This document shows positions 7,471 through 16,320 of a stretch of 20,597 nt of DNA, piece by piece; the first letter of the stretch is position 1; every line of letters begins with the position of its first letter. Source of the stretch: CAYTMY01 sp964618075. Its GTDB lineage: Bacteria; Bacillota; Clostridia; Eubacteriales; Anaerofustaceae. The position numbers and the translations under genes are program-made. The DNA lies in the NCBI GenBank assembly GCA_964618075.1, contig CAZTZO010000024.1, positions 1 through 20,597 of the forward strand. The letters are read 5' to 3'. The notes beneath the pieces were generated by a model. The model searched no databases. It was given only the letters and a program-made list of their open reading frames with translations, and was not told the DNA's origin.

Positions 7471-7483
7471 TGATTTACCATGT

Positions 7484-7756
7484 CTAGTTTATTGCTTCTT
7501 TGAGTGCCTTTCCTGCCTTGAATGAAGGTGCTTTTGACGCCTTGATCTTGATTTTTTCTTTAGTTCTGGGATTAATGCCTTCTCTGGCAGCTCTTTCCTT
7601 TGCTTCGAAGGTACCGAAACCGACTAATGAAACCTTGTCGCCTTTTTTAAGCGTTTCGGTTACTGTTTCCGTAAAAGCGGTAATTATTTTTTCAGCATCT
7701 TTTTTCGAAATATTGGTCTTTTCGGCAACTGCCGCAATGAGCTCGACTTTGTTCAT
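7484..7756 (-). CDS. hup: HU-type DNA-binding protein
   Basis: A 90-residue protein of standard HU length. It begins MNKVELIAAVAEKTNISKKD and contains the signature GFGTFEAKERAAREGINPRT in the DNA-grasping arm and the C-terminal PSFKAGKALKEAIN. HU homodimers bend and compact DNA in the nucleoid. AGGAGG lies 6 bases upstream of the ATG at 7756, which sets the start; an upstream in-frame extension of 16 codons is discounted. It has its own sigma-A promoter and terminator, so it is a single-gene transcript. Confidence 0.97.
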   Translation of the reverse strand: MNKVELIAAVAEKTNISKKDAEKIITAFTETVTETLKKGDKVSLVGFGTFEAKERAAREGINPRTKEKIKIKASKAPSFKAGKALKEAIN

Positions 7757-7793
7757 GGAAATCCTCCTGTTTTTCTGGTGACTGAATACATAC

Positions 7794-7822
7794 ATAATAC
7801 ACACTTTGTTTTGTTATATCAA
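7794..7822 (-). promoter_or_regulatory. Sigma-A promoter of the HU gene
   Basis: Minus-strand TTGATA (7822-7817), a 17-base spacer, then TATTAT (7799-7794). The -10 box is about 38 bases before the ATG. Both boxes match consensus at five of six positions. Confidence 0.8.
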
Positions 7823-7885
7823 TATTTTTATTTAAATATATATTTTTTTCATCTACTGTAAAGCTATTAGCGTGACTGTATTTAT

Positions 7886-9232
7886 TCAGGCTTTATCGTC
7901 TTGTTTTAAACGGGACATTCGTTTTATACAGGAGTCTCTTAGCATTCCCTCGGAGTCTATTCCAAGCTCATAGAAAAGTGCGTTTATATTGTAAAGGATA
8001 TCTCCGCCGAGAGAATACATCTCGTTTTTATCACACGTTAAAAGTTCGTTGATTTGTTTTATAAGAACATCTTTTTGTTCTGTCATATCCTTTTGAATAA
8101 AACCCGCTGTATTTTTTGACTTTTTATAAAATTTTTGTGAATATGAAAGAGCAGGCAGGCATTTCGGTATATCATTGATTTCCTCATAAACGGAAGTATA
8201 AGAATGCTCTTCTCTTTTTACCTCGTCCCACATTTTATAAAAGTCATCCGGCAATTCTAAAGAAGAAAAGACATGAGGATGCCTTCTTATCATTTTCTGC
8301 GATATTCCTCTGATAACATCTTCAAGCTCAAAATCGCTTTCTTCCTTTGCTATTTGAGTATGCAGAAGTATCTGAAGCATGATATCTCCGAGCTCTTCGC
8401 AAAGATTGTCCATATCCTTATTATCAATGGCATTGACGGATTCGTATGCTTCTTCTATCATATATTGCTTTAATGTATCGTGTGTTTGTGCCTTGTCCCA
8501 AGGACAGCCGTTTTCCCCCCTCAAAATCTCTATTATTTTCGCCAATGAATAAAAGTCGCCCGGTGCTTGAGAGTAGCTTTGAGGTGGTATTACAAGAGTG
8601 CTTAAATGGTCTATTTCGTCTATTCTGTCTATTTCGTACAGCTTGAGCTTTATGAGCTTCTCGTCATTTGTAGCGCAGGAATTAACGAGAATGACTTCAG
8701 TTTCATCATCGTAGTATTTGCTCATTGCCAGTTTTACGTCGGAAGCAATCTGTCTGTCGTACATCTGACAAATGATATTCATGCATGTTACGTCTGGCTT
8801 TTGCTCATCTAAGGATAAAGCGTCAAGTAATTTGAAAGAATCGACGGCGTCTTTTTTTATCGCGGCAAACAGTCCGTCAAGGAAGCTTGTCGAAGGTATA
8901 ATGACGACTTCGCATTTAGCGTTTTTAATTAAATAAGTCACGCTTCTTTCCGCTATTACAGCGCTTCCGGGTACTACGTAGGATACTGTCTCAGCATTTG
9001 AAGAGAGGACTTTTTCGCAAATAGTGCGATAAACGCTGTCGAAGTCGGGCATAGTTTCATATATATAATCAAAGGCGGTATAAGCTATGTTGTATTCGTC
9101 AAGTATTTCAACGGCAGGATGCTTTGCAGTCCTTATGAATACAGCGTCGCTTTTTTTCAAGGTGTCAAGCGTTTTAAGCGTCACCTCTCCCTTATCAGCG
9201 CAGCCAAAGCCCAAAATATATAGTTTTTTCAT
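7886..9232 (-). CDS. mazG: YabN-type tetrapyrrole methylase/MazG fusion protein
   Basis: A 448-residue two-domain protein. Residues 1-~220 match the tetrapyrrole (SAM-dependent) methylase fold: KLYILGFGCADKGEVTLKTL at the start and the glycine-containing YVVPGSAVIAERSV segment. Residues ~235-445 are MazG nucleotide pyrophosphohydrolase: ENGCPWDKAQTHDTLKQYM, then the metal-binding EEAYE and EELGD motifs, with a second partial repeat at the C-terminus. MazG hydrolyses nucleoside triphosphates to monophosphates and pyrophosphate. The same fusion is YabN in Bacillus, whose methylase-domain substrate is unsettled. GAGG lies 6 bases upstream of the ATG at 9232; a TTG four codons earlier overlaps that ribosome site. 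It is divergent from yqfC across 148 bases. Confidence 0.9.
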   Translation of the reverse strand: MKKLYILGFGCADKGEVTLKTLDTLKKSDAVFIRTAKHPAVEILDEYNIAYTAFDYIYETMPDFDSVYRTICEKVLSSNAETVSYVVPGSAVIAERSVTYLIKNAKCEVVIIPSTSFLDGLFAAIKKDAVDSFKLLDALSLDEQKPDVTCMNIICQMYDRQIASDVKLAMSKYYDDETEVILVNSCATNDEKLIKLKLYEIDRIDEIDHLSTLVIPPQSYSQAPGDFYSLAKIIEILRGENGCPWDKAQTHDTLKQYMIEEAYESVNAIDNKDMDNLCEELGDIMLQILLHTQIAKEESDFELEDVIRGISQKMIRRHPHVFSSLELPDDFYKMWDEVKREEHSYTSVYEEINDIPKCLPALSYSQKFYKKSKNTAGFIQKDMTEQKDVLIKQINELLTCDKNEMYSLGGDILYNINALFYELGIDSEGMLRDSCIKRMSRLKQDDKA

Positions 9233-9306
9233 GTTTTTCCTCAATAAATGAATTTATAAATTTAAGCTTTTTCTGTATTGACAGTCAGGCTTATTAAAAT
9301 ATTTTA

Positions 9307-9333
9307 TCATATTTGTTTTTGTATTCATACCAT
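9307..9333 (+). promoter_or_regulatory. Candidate sigma-E promoter for yqfC-yqfD
   Basis: TCATATT (9307-9313) resembles the sigma-E -35 element and CATACCAT (9326-9333) matches the -10 consensus CATACA-n-T at seven of eight positions. The 12-base gap is about one base shorter than usual. yqfC and yqfD belong to the sigma-E regulon in Bacillus subtilis, which supports the call. Confidence 0.45.
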
Positions 9334-9380
9334 TCGACTATGTAATAATCGGTTGATATTATTTCATATATATAATTAGT

Positions 9381-9656
9381 ATGGAAATCATAAAAAATCT
9401 GCGTGATAAAGCAACTGCGGCGATGAAAATACCCGAAAGTATATTTACGGAAATGCCGATTGCCGAAATTCTCGGTACAAAGAAGGTCAGAATAGAAAAT
9501 CATAACGGGATTATAAAATACACTGCCGATGAGATCCTTTTTAAGACAAGCGAAGGCGTCCTAAAAATATCAGGCAAAAGTATGCAGATAGAATCCCTTA
9601 TTGCAGGGCAAACTGTAATTAAAGGCGAGATATACGGGGTGAATATAATAAAATGA
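9381..9656 (+). CDS. yqfC: Sporulation protein YqfC (YabP/YqfC family)
   Basis: A 91-residue protein of normal family length. It begins with a short amphipathic helix (MEIIKNLRDKATAAMKIPES) and continues with the conserved core KKVRIENHNGIIKYT and VLKISGKSMQIESLIAGQTVIKGEI. The family is small and restricted to spore formers; in Bacillus it is made in the mother cell under sigma-E, with an unclear biochemical role. No Shine-Dalgarno sequence is visible before the ATG: the 20 bases upstream are almost only A and T. The stop overlaps the yqfD start (ATGA), so the two are translationally coupled. It heads the + strand operon. Confidence 0.88.
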   Translation: MEIIKNLRDKATAAMKIPESIFTEMPIAEILGTKKVRIENHNGIIKYTADEILFKTSEGVLKISGKSMQIESLIAGQTVIKGEIYGVNIIK

Positions 9657-10825
9657 ATATGGAGCATTTTTTTTCTCGTATAAAAAGCCATTATATCATA
9701 TCCGTAAATACGCTTTATCCTGAAAAAATAATCAATATTCTTCAAAATAATGGTATCTATTTGTGGGATATTAAATACGAAAACAATGTTCTTTCATTCA
9801 AGGCCTTCAACGACAGCATGGATATTGTAAATGCCGCCGCAGAACGCTTCGCTTCAAGTGCATGTGTGAGTGAAAAGCTTGGGTGTGAAAGGCTTTACGA
9901 ATATTTTAAAGGTAAAAAGGCGTTTTTCTATTGCGCTGTTTTCGTATTAATATTGATAGTTGTATTTTCACGTTTTATTTGGGAGATAAATATTTACGGT
10001 ACAAGGAATATTAAACCTAATGATATTATGCAGTATCTTTATTCTCAAAATATTAAACAGTCGGTCAGCAGAAGAAAAATAGATACCGATAAGCTTTCGA
10101 GCGATATTTTGTCAAATTTCAATTCGCTGTCAGAAGCTGTTGTAGAGCTTAAAGGTACTTCATTATATATTACAGTCGTTGAGAAGGATTCTCCGATAGT
10201 TTTATATGATAAAAGTATCCCCGTAAACATAATTGCCTCAGAAGACGGATATGTGGATGAAATAGAAGTATATAACGGCACGCAGCTTGTTATAGCAGGA
10301 ACAATGGTAAAAAAAGGCGACGTTATTATCAGCGGAACGGTTGAATACGATTCCGGAGAAGCTAAAGAAATGCGATATGTTCATGCGATGGGCAAGGTAC
10401 TAATGCATAAAGAATGCAACTATGACGATATTCGCATCGAGAGCGTTGTCGCAAACGAAAAGGCTCCTTATATAGCTCAGAAAACTTTTTTCTTATTCTC
10501 AACAACGATCGATATAGACCCCGTAAAGGACAAAAATGGGAAAATGTGCAAAGAACAGCTCAATATTCCGTTTGTTTTTGCAGGTATACAATTCCCTGTT
10601 TTATATAATGAAAAAAGGTGGTATAATATCAGCGATTGTAAATATAAGAGCGAAGCGGATATTGCAAAAGAAGTGAACGATGCCGTTAATAAAAGGCTTA
10701 ACGACAGATGTACAATTAAAGATGTCACTTATACCGTTACTGGAAGCGAAAAATATAAGCTTACAGTGAGCGCAAATGTAAAATATACCGAAAGCATAGC
10801 CGTGGAACAAAAAATAGATCAATGA
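9653..10825 (+). CDS. yqfD: Sporulation protein YqfD
   Basis: A 390-residue membrane protein. The N-terminal ~85 residues precede one membrane helix (~88-108, FFYCAVFVLILIVVFSRFIW). The long C-terminal part, predicted outside the membrane, begins IWEINIYGTRNIKPNDI and contains the conserved ASEDGYVDEIEVYNGT and KKGDVIISGTVEYD segments characteristic of YqfD. It is conserved in spore formers next to yqfC; Bacillus genetics link it to forespore engulfment-stage events, but its activity is unknown. It overlaps yqfC by four bases and is followed within 7 bases by phoH. Confidence 0.92.
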   Translation: MNMEHFFSRIKSHYIISVNTLYPEKIINILQNNGIYLWDIKYENNVLSFKAFNDSMDIVNAAAERFASSACVSEKLGCERLYEYFKGKKAFFYCAVFVLILIVVFSRFIWEINIYGTRNIKPNDIMQYLYSQNIKQSVSRRKIDTDKLSSDILSNFNSLSEAVVELKGTSLYITVVEKDSPIVLYDKSIPVNIIASEDGYVDEIEVYNGTQLVIAGTMVKKGDVIISGTVEYDSGEAKEMRYVHAMGKVLMHKECNYDDIRIESVVANEKAPYIAQKTFFLFSTTIDIDPVKDKNGKMCKEQLNIPFVFAGIQFPVLYNEKRWYNISDCKYKSEADIAKEVNDAVNKRLNDRCTIKDVTYTVTGSEKYKLTVSANVKYTESIAVEQKIDQ

Positions 10826-10832
10826 GGTATGA

Positions 10833-11780
10833 ATGAGCGAAATAACGCTTTGCTGGCAGGACGAAATAGACCAGATAGATTTGTTCGGCATCGATAATAA
10901 GAATATATCGCTTATTGAGGACGCTTGTAATGTACTTGTCAGTATAGCACAAAGCTCAATAATTATAAAGGGAGAGAAAAGCAGCTGCGAGTTCGCTGCA
11001 CAATGTTTAACGACGCTTATGAAGCTTGTTGCAAAGGGTCAGCCGGTTGATAAAAATGTAACATCATACGTAATTTCAAATGTTTCGGATAACGTAGACG
11101 TAACAGACGCTTTTGACGAAATTGTGTGTCATACGAACAAGGGTAAGCCTATCAAAAGCAAAACCTTGGGGCAAAAAAAATATCTTGAAGCGTTAAAGGA
11201 TAACGACGTGGTATTTTGCATCGGGCCTGCGGGTACAGGCAAAACATATCTTGCCATGGCGATGGCTGTTAACTCCTTTAAAAAAGCTGAAGTCAGCAGG
11301 ATAGTGCTAGTGCGTCCTGCAGTTGAAGCGGGGGAGCGGCTTGGTTTTCTGCCGGGTGATATGAAGGAAAAAGTAGATCCTTATCTTCGTCCTCTGTATG
11401 ACGCTTTGTATGATATAATGGGAAACGAGGCCTTCGAACGCAACCTTATGCGCGGCACGATCGAGATAGCCCCTCTTGCGTATATGAGGGGACGCACTCT
11501 TGACGATTGCTTTATAATTCTTGACGAGGCGCAAAATACGACATCAGAACAAATGAAAATGTTTCTTACACGGCTTGGCTTCGGCTCAAAGGCTGTGATA
11601 ACAGGGGATATCACGCAAATAGATTTACCATTTAAAGAGAAGTCTTCATTGATCAATATAAGTAAAATATTAAAAAATGTCGACGGTATAAAGTTTATAA
11701 ATATGACTCCAAGAGATGTAGTAAGGAATCCTATAGTACAAAGGATAATAAATGCATATGAAAGATACGAAACAGAGTAA
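10833..11780 (+). CDS. phoH: PhoH/YbeZ family ATPase
   Basis: A 315-residue cytoplasmic P-loop ATPase. Walker A is GPAGTGKT (131-138); Walker B is FIILDEAQNTT (227-237); RPAVEAGERLGFLPGDMKEK between them is a family signature. The N-terminal ~90 residues form the usual small domain. PhoH proteins pair with the neighbouring YbeY in RNA metabolism and are predicted helicase-like ATPases. GAGG lies 5 bases before the ATG and overlaps the yqfD stop codon (TGAGG), so its translation is probably coupled. The 3' end overlaps pgpH by 29 bases. Confidence 0.95.
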   Translation: MSEITLCWQDEIDQIDLFGIDNKNISLIEDACNVLVSIAQSSIIIKGEKSSCEFAAQCLTTLMKLVAKGQPVDKNVTSYVISNVSDNVDVTDAFDEIVCHTNKGKPIKSKTLGQKKYLEALKDNDVVFCIGPAGTGKTYLAMAMAVNSFKKAEVSRIVLVRPAVEAGERLGFLPGDMKEKVDPYLRPLYDALYDIMGNEAFERNLMRGTIEIAPLAYMRGRTLDDCFIILDEAQNTTSEQMKMFLTRLGFGSKAVITGDITQIDLPFKEKSSLINISKILKNVDGIKFINMTPRDVVRNPIVQRIINAYERYETE

Positions 11781-13785
11781 ATACAATAAAAAATGGATGC
11801 GCATCGTGATCCTTGCGGCTTTTTTCCTACTTGTGTTTTTAATTGTATTTGTGGGGATATTCCCCGACCAGATATCTTATAAAGAGGGAGACATTGCGCA
11901 GGAAAACATTATTGCTCCCAAAAGGATAGTCGACGAAAAAATGACAAAAGCACTTCGTGAGCAGGCAGCGGAGACTACTGCTCCTGTGTTTGATTATATA
12001 CCGGGTGCTCAGGTAAGTGCCGTATCAAAGGTCAATCAGTTTTACAGTGGTATTAAAGGCGTATATAACGAGTACCTTGATGATAATACCGTACAAACTC
12101 TTAATAATGTTTATAGCCTGTCATTGAATATTGATCAGTATAGGTCTGTTTTGAGTCTTAATGATACTGATTATACGCTCCTTACACAGACGACTTTGGA
12201 TATAGTCAATACTATTTATGCTAACGGAGAGTTAAGAGATTCACAGCTCGAAAGCTATAAAAACAGCGCGTTTTCATATGCGAGTCAATCTGCGTTAAGC
12301 GAAGTCTTGCAACAGGTGGCAGGAGAGGTCGCAGCTGACTATCTTACTCCGAATATGATATTCAACGATGCAGCAACGCAGCTCGTTCAACAGGCGGCAC
12401 GCGAAAGCGTTTATGAGGTCGTCTATGAAGCCGGACAGACTATCGTAAACAAGGGAGAGATAATCACAAAGCATGAAATAGACCTTTTCAAGGATAACAA
12501 CATGATAAGAACAGGGCTTTTTGAGAAGCTGTCATCTTCAGTCGGCTTGCCTGTTTTACTTATTATTTTAATAGCATTGTTCCTTGTGTTTATGAAGCTT
12601 TACTACAAAAATGTTTATTATGATACCAAGAAGATGATGGTAATAGGAATACTCTTTATTACTATACTTCTGCTTGCCCAATTGAGTTCATATTACTCGG
12701 TATATCTTATTCCCGTTTCAATCTTTACCATGACGATATGTCTTTTGTTTAATTCGAGGGCAGCGGTATTTTACAATTTCTTTTTAATGCTGTTCCTTGC
12801 TGTTACTATGCAGTTGGACATTAATGCGATTTTGTATCTGGCAATATCGGGATGTGCGGGCATTATTTGGATGCGAAGGGTAACGAGCAGGATCGAGATT
12901 TTCAAGTCAGGATTGATGGTAAGTATTACCAACATTATTCTTGTTGTGACACTCAGCTTTATTAATAACACTGTAGGTTTGAGCACTTTAAAAGCGATCG
13001 TTTACGGACTGGGTAACGGCATGATAGCCTCGCTGTTGACAAACGGTTTAATGCTTGTTTGGGAGAGCGTGTTCAATATGGTTACGCCCTTTAAGCTTCT
13101 GGAAATGTCAGGAGCTAACGATGTTGTTATAAAAAGACTTATATCGGATGCTCCCGGGACATACCACCATTCGCTTATTGTAAGCAATCTTGCGGAAAGC
13201 GCATGTGATGCTATAGGAGCCGATTCACTTCTTGCCAGAGTGGGAGCTTATTATCACGATATCGGGAAAGCCGAAAAGGCTATCTATTTCAGCGAGAATC
13301 AGACAAACGGTGAAAACCCTCATGATTATGTATCTCCCGAAGCAAGTGCGAAAATAATTAAAAACCATGTGACGGACGGTATGTATTTGGCGGAAAAACA
13401 TCATATACCGAAGGAAATATCAATCTTTATTGAAACGCACCATGGTATGAGTGAAATTACTTACTTTAAAAACAAGGCTGAAAAACAAGGCTATGTCGGA
13501 TCGGAGAACTTTAAATATAACGGCAAATTGCCTGTGTCAAAGGAGACCTCCGTCGTTATGCTCGCCGATTCGGTAGAGGCTGCGGTAAGAAGCATGGACA
13601 AGAGATCTTCCGAGGCAATTTCCGATATGATAAACAGAATAATCAATAAAAAAATCAATGAAAAACAGTTTGTACAAAGTATGCTTTCATTTGACGACAT
13701 CGAAAAAATAAAAGAAAGCTTTTTGGATGTTTTGAACGGCGTATATCACAACAGGGTAAAATATCCGGGGCAGGAAAACGCATGA
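11752..13785 (+). CDS. pgpH: PgpH-type 7TM-HD phosphodiesterase (c-di-AMP)
   Basis: A 677-residue membrane enzyme with the full PgpH layout: an N-terminal membrane helix (~18-36), an extracellular helical 7TMR-HDED domain (~37-260, starting FPDQISYKEGDIAQENI and including GQTIVNKGEIIT), about seven membrane helices (~264-440), and a cytoplasmic HD domain (~465-665). The HD motifs are APGTYHHSLIV and YYHDIGK (H502, D503), with ETHHGMSEITYF and MLADSVEAAVRSM further on. In Listeria the family hydrolyses c-di-AMP; it is YqfF in Bacillus. AAAGGA lies 6 bases before the ATG at 11752; an ATG at 11758 is a less likely start. It overlaps phoH upstream and ybeY (ATGA) downstream. Confidence 0.94.
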   Translation: MHMKDTKQSKYNKKWMRIVILAAFFLLVFLIVFVGIFPDQISYKEGDIAQENIIAPKRIVDEKMTKALREQAAETTAPVFDYIPGAQVSAVSKVNQFYSGIKGVYNEYLDDNTVQTLNNVYSLSLNIDQYRSVLSLNDTDYTLLTQTTLDIVNTIYANGELRDSQLESYKNSAFSYASQSALSEVLQQVAGEVAADYLTPNMIFNDAATQLVQQAARESVYEVVYEAGQTIVNKGEIITKHEIDLFKDNNMIRTGLFEKLSSSVGLPVLLIILIALFLVFMKLYYKNVYYDTKKMMVIGILFITILLLAQLSSYYSVYLIPVSIFTMTICLLFNSRAAVFYNFFLMLFLAVTMQLDINAILYLAISGCAGIIWMRRVTSRIEIFKSGLMVSITNIILVVTLSFINNTVGLSTLKAIVYGLGNGMIASLLTNGLMLVWESVFNMVTPFKLLEMSGANDVVIKRLISDAPGTYHHSLIVSNLAESACDAIGADSLLARVGAYYHDIGKAEKAIYFSENQTNGENPHDYVSPEASAKIIKNHVTDGMYLAEKHHIPKEISIFIETHHGMSEITYFKNKAEKQGYVGSENFKYNGKLPVSKETSVVMLADSVEAAVRSMDKRSSEAISDMINRIINKKINEKQFVQSMLSFDDIEKIKESFLDVLNGVYHNRVKYPGQENA

Positions 13786-14258
13786 GCGAGCCGCAAATAG
13801 ATATAGATATTGACAACCGCAGCTCATATGAAATAAACGATGACGATAGCAAATGTATTGAGAACGCCGCAAAGGCAACGCTTGATGAACTTGGATTTAA
13901 TGGAAAATATGAGCTGAGCGTTTCCGTGGTGGACGAGGATGAAATAAAACAGTTAAATTCTATTTATCGGGATACAGACAGCGTTACCGATGTACTATCA
14001 TTTCCTTTGGATGATGTCGCCCCAAACGGAGTGATATTATTGGGCGATGTGGTTATATGTGCGAACAGGGCAAAACAACAGGCTGAGGAATTCGCTCATG
14101 CTTTTGCTCGTGAGATATCATATCTTACAGTTCATTCCGTTTTGCATCTTCTGGGTTACGACCATATGACAGATGAGGATAAAACAAAAATGCGCGCACA
14201 GGAAAAATTAACAATGAAAAGATTAGGAATATTCAAGGATGGTTCATTCAATGAGTGA
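13782..14258 (+). CDS. ybeY: Endoribonuclease YbeY
   Basis: A 158-residue protein of usual length. The metal site is H118-x3-H122-x5-H128 within VHSVLHLLGYDHM. The upstream segment DTDSVTDVLSFP and GDVVICANRAKQQAEEF are family signatures. YbeY is a single-strand-specific RNase involved in 16S rRNA 3'-end maturation and 70S quality control. The start ATG overlaps the pgpH stop codon (ATGA). The 3' end overlaps era by 8 bases. The phoH-pgpH-ybeY-era order matches the Bacillus yqfE-yqfF-yqfG-era cluster, but dgkA and cdd are absent. Confidence 0.96.
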   Translation: MSEPQIDIDIDNRSSYEINDDDSKCIENAAKATLDELGFNGKYELSVSVVDEDEIKQLNSIYRDTDSVTDVLSFPLDDVAPNGVILLGDVVICANRAKQQAEEFAHAFAREISYLTVHSVLHLLGYDHMTDEDKTKMRAQEKLTMKRLGIFKDGSFNE

Positions 14259-15156
14259 GTGCTATAAATCAGGATTTATTGCCGTTGCAGGGAGGACTAA
14301 CGTCGGGAAATCGACCTTGCTCAACGCCCTTATCGGTCAGAAAATTTCAATAGTTTCGGACCGTCCCCAAACCACCAGAAACATCATACGCCTTATACGA
14401 ACGACCGATACCTCTCAAATGATATTTCTCGACTCACCGGGTTTTCACAAACCTAAAAACAAACTCGGCAGATACATGAGTGAATCAGCAGAGGAGTCGC
14501 TGTCGCAGGTGGATCTGATATTGTTTCTCGTAGAGGAGGATATTGCAATAGGCCCGGGAGACAGAAGACTTATAGACTCTCTGTCTCAACAGAATATTCC
14601 TGTTGTTTTAGTTATAAATAAAATAGATAAAGTTCCGAGGGAAGAGATTTTAAAAAAAATTGAGCTGTATAAGGACTATGAATTTATAAAAGACATAGTC
14701 CCCGTTTCCGCTTATAAGGGCATTAACATTGATACTTTGGTAGAAGTAATGGAAAGCTATCTGCCCGAAGGCCCTATGTTTTTCCCCGAGGATATGATAA
14801 CGGACAGGGCTGAGAAATTTCTTATAGGAGAGATACTCAGAGAAAAAATGCTTCGCTACGTGAAAGAAGAAATACCTCACGGAATAGCCGTCGAAATAAC
14901 CTCAATGAAACAGCGTAATAAGGACTTTTATGATATCGAAGCCACTGTTTTCTGTGAAAAAAAGACGCACAAGGGCATTATCATAGGCAAGGACGGAGCG
15001 ATGCTCAAAAGGATAGCTACCTCTGCAAGGAAGGCTATGGAAGATATGTTGGATTGTAGAGTAAATCTGTGCGTGTGGGTAAAGGTCATGGATGATTGGC
15101 GTGATAAACCGAACAGCTTAAAGGAATTCGGTTATGTAAAGGATAAGGATATATAG
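14251..15156 (+). CDS. era: GTPase Era
   Basis: A 302-residue protein of standard Era length. GTPase motifs: G1 GRTNVGKS (14-21), G2 threonines in RPQTTRN (39-43), G3 DSPG (61-64), G4 NKID (123-126), G5 SAYKG. The C-terminal KH domain (~200-290) has HKGIIIGKDGAMLKRIATSA with its GKDG loop. Era binds the 3' end of 16S rRNA and assists 30S assembly near the membrane. The start at 14251 gives the expected N-terminus and has GGATGG 8 bases upstream; an in-frame ATG 12 bases earlier has no ribosome site. It overlaps the ybeY stop, keeping two rRNA-maturation factors coupled. Confidence 0.97.
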   Translation: MSECYKSGFIAVAGRTNVGKSTLLNALIGQKISIVSDRPQTTRNIIRLIRTTDTSQMIFLDSPGFHKPKNKLGRYMSESAEESLSQVDLILFLVEEDIAIGPGDRRLIDSLSQQNIPVVLVINKIDKVPREEILKKIELYKDYEFIKDIVPVSAYKGINIDTLVEVMESYLPEGPMFFPEDMITDRAEKFLIGEILREKMLRYVKEEIPHGIAVEITSMKQRNKDFYDIEATVFCEKKTHKGIIIGKDGAMLKRIATSARKAMEDMLDCRVNLCVWVKVMDDWRDKPNSLKEFGYVKDKDI

Positions 15157-15163
15157 GAATAAT

Positions 15164-16279
15164 ATGAGTATTACATTTAAAATAGAAGGTGAATGCAGCC
15201 GCACAGGAGCGCGTGCGGGCGTTATAAGTACGCCTCACGGTGAAATTAAAACACCTGTCTATATGCCTGTAGGAACGAAAGCAACAGTTAAAGCAGTATT
15301 GCCGGAAATGCTCAAGGAGCACAACGCGCAAATTATTTTGTCAAATACATACCACCTCCATTTAAGACCTGGTGAGGACGTGGTTGAAAAGGCGGGCGGA
15401 CTGCATAAATTCATGAACTGGGACCGACCGATACTTACCGACAGCGGCGGTTTTCAAGTGTTCAGTTTATCGAAGATAAATAACATCACAGCCGAAGGAG
15501 TTGAATTTCGAAGCCATATTGACGGCAGCAAGATGTTTATTTCGCCGGAGGAATCGATAAGGATACAAAATGCGCTCGGAGCCGATATTATAATGGCATT
15601 TGACGAATGCGTTCCTTACGGAGCCGATTTAAGCTATACGAAAAATTCGCTTGATATGACGATAGACTGGCTGAGAAGGTGCGATAAAAGTCACGCAGAT
15701 AAAGCAAGTCAGGCTCTTTTCGGGATAGTGCAGGGTGGAATGTTCAAGGATATCAGAAAAGAAGCCGTAGAGCGCACATGCGAAATTGATTTGCCGGGAT
15801 ATTCCATAGGCGGTTTGAGCGTAGGTGAACCGAAGGATATTATGTTTGACATATTGGATTATACTGCTTCACTTATGCCGAAAAACAAGCCGAGATATCT
15901 TATGGGGGCGGGAAGCTTTGATATATTCGTTCAAGGAGTTTCAAGCGGGATAGATATGTTTGATTGCGTCATGCAGACGAGAATGGCAAGAAACGGCACC
16001 GCAATGACTCGATACGGCAGAATCAACCTTAAAAATGCAAAATACAAATACGACTATACTCCCATTGAACATGATTGCGATTGCTATACATGCAGGAATT
16101 ATACGAAGGCATATTTAAGACACCTTGTGACTTCTCAGGAAATCATGGCGGCAATGCTTTTAAGTATACACAATATCGCGCAGAGCACACGCTTTATGAG
16201 TGAAATGCGCGAAGCAATAATTAATGATAAATTTTATGATTATAAGTGTAATTTTGAAAAGATATGGTATAATCAATAG
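15164..16279 (+). CDS. tgt: tRNA-guanine transglycosylase
   Basis: A 371-residue enzyme that exchanges guanine-34 for preQ1 in Asp, Asn, His and Tyr tRNAs during queuosine synthesis. Visible motifs: RPILTDSGGFQVFSLSK (catalytic Asp93 region), MAFDECVPYG, GIVQGGMF, GGLSVGEPK, the FDCVMQTRMARNG nucleophile loop and the zinc site CDCYTCRNYTKAYLRHL (three Cys and one His). In most family members the loop reads D-C-V-(M/L)-P-T-R; here proline is replaced by glutamine. AGGAATA precedes the ATG, 7 bases after the era stop. tgt followed by yajC is a common bacterial gene order, which supports the assignment of both. Confidence 0.97.
   Translation: MSITFKIEGECSRTGARAGVISTPHGEIKTPVYMPVGTKATVKAVLPEMLKEHNAQIILSNTYHLHLRPGEDVVEKAGGLHKFMNWDRPILTDSGGFQVFSLSKINNITAEGVEFRSHIDGSKMFISPEESIRIQNALGADIIMAFDECVPYGADLSYTKNSLDMTIDWLRRCDKSHADKASQALFGIVQGGMFKDIRKEAVERTCEIDLPGYSIGGLSVGEPKDIMFDILDYTASLMPKNKPRYLMGAGSFDIFVQGVSSGIDMFDCVMQTRMARNGTAMTRYGRINLKNAKYKYDYTPIEHDCDCYTCRNYTKAYLRHLVTSQEIMAAMLLSIHNIAQSTRFMSEMREAIINDKFYDYKCNFEKIWYNQ
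16265..16273 (+). promoter_or_regulatory. Possible internal extended -10 promoter for yajC
   Basis: TGGTATAAT, an extended -10 element, lies within the last codons of tgt. The start point would be about 40 bases upstream of yajC. No -35 match is visible, and the sequence also encodes Trp-Tyr-Asn, so it could be coincidental. Confidence 0.35.
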
Positions 16280-16320
16280 AAATCAACACAAATTTATTAA
16301 ATAAGGAGAACTGAACAGAA

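Noticed and set aside
7757..7804. N-terminal extension of HU by 16 codons
   Set aside because: AGGAGG lies between the upstream start and the MNKVEL start; the extension overlaps the promoter region.
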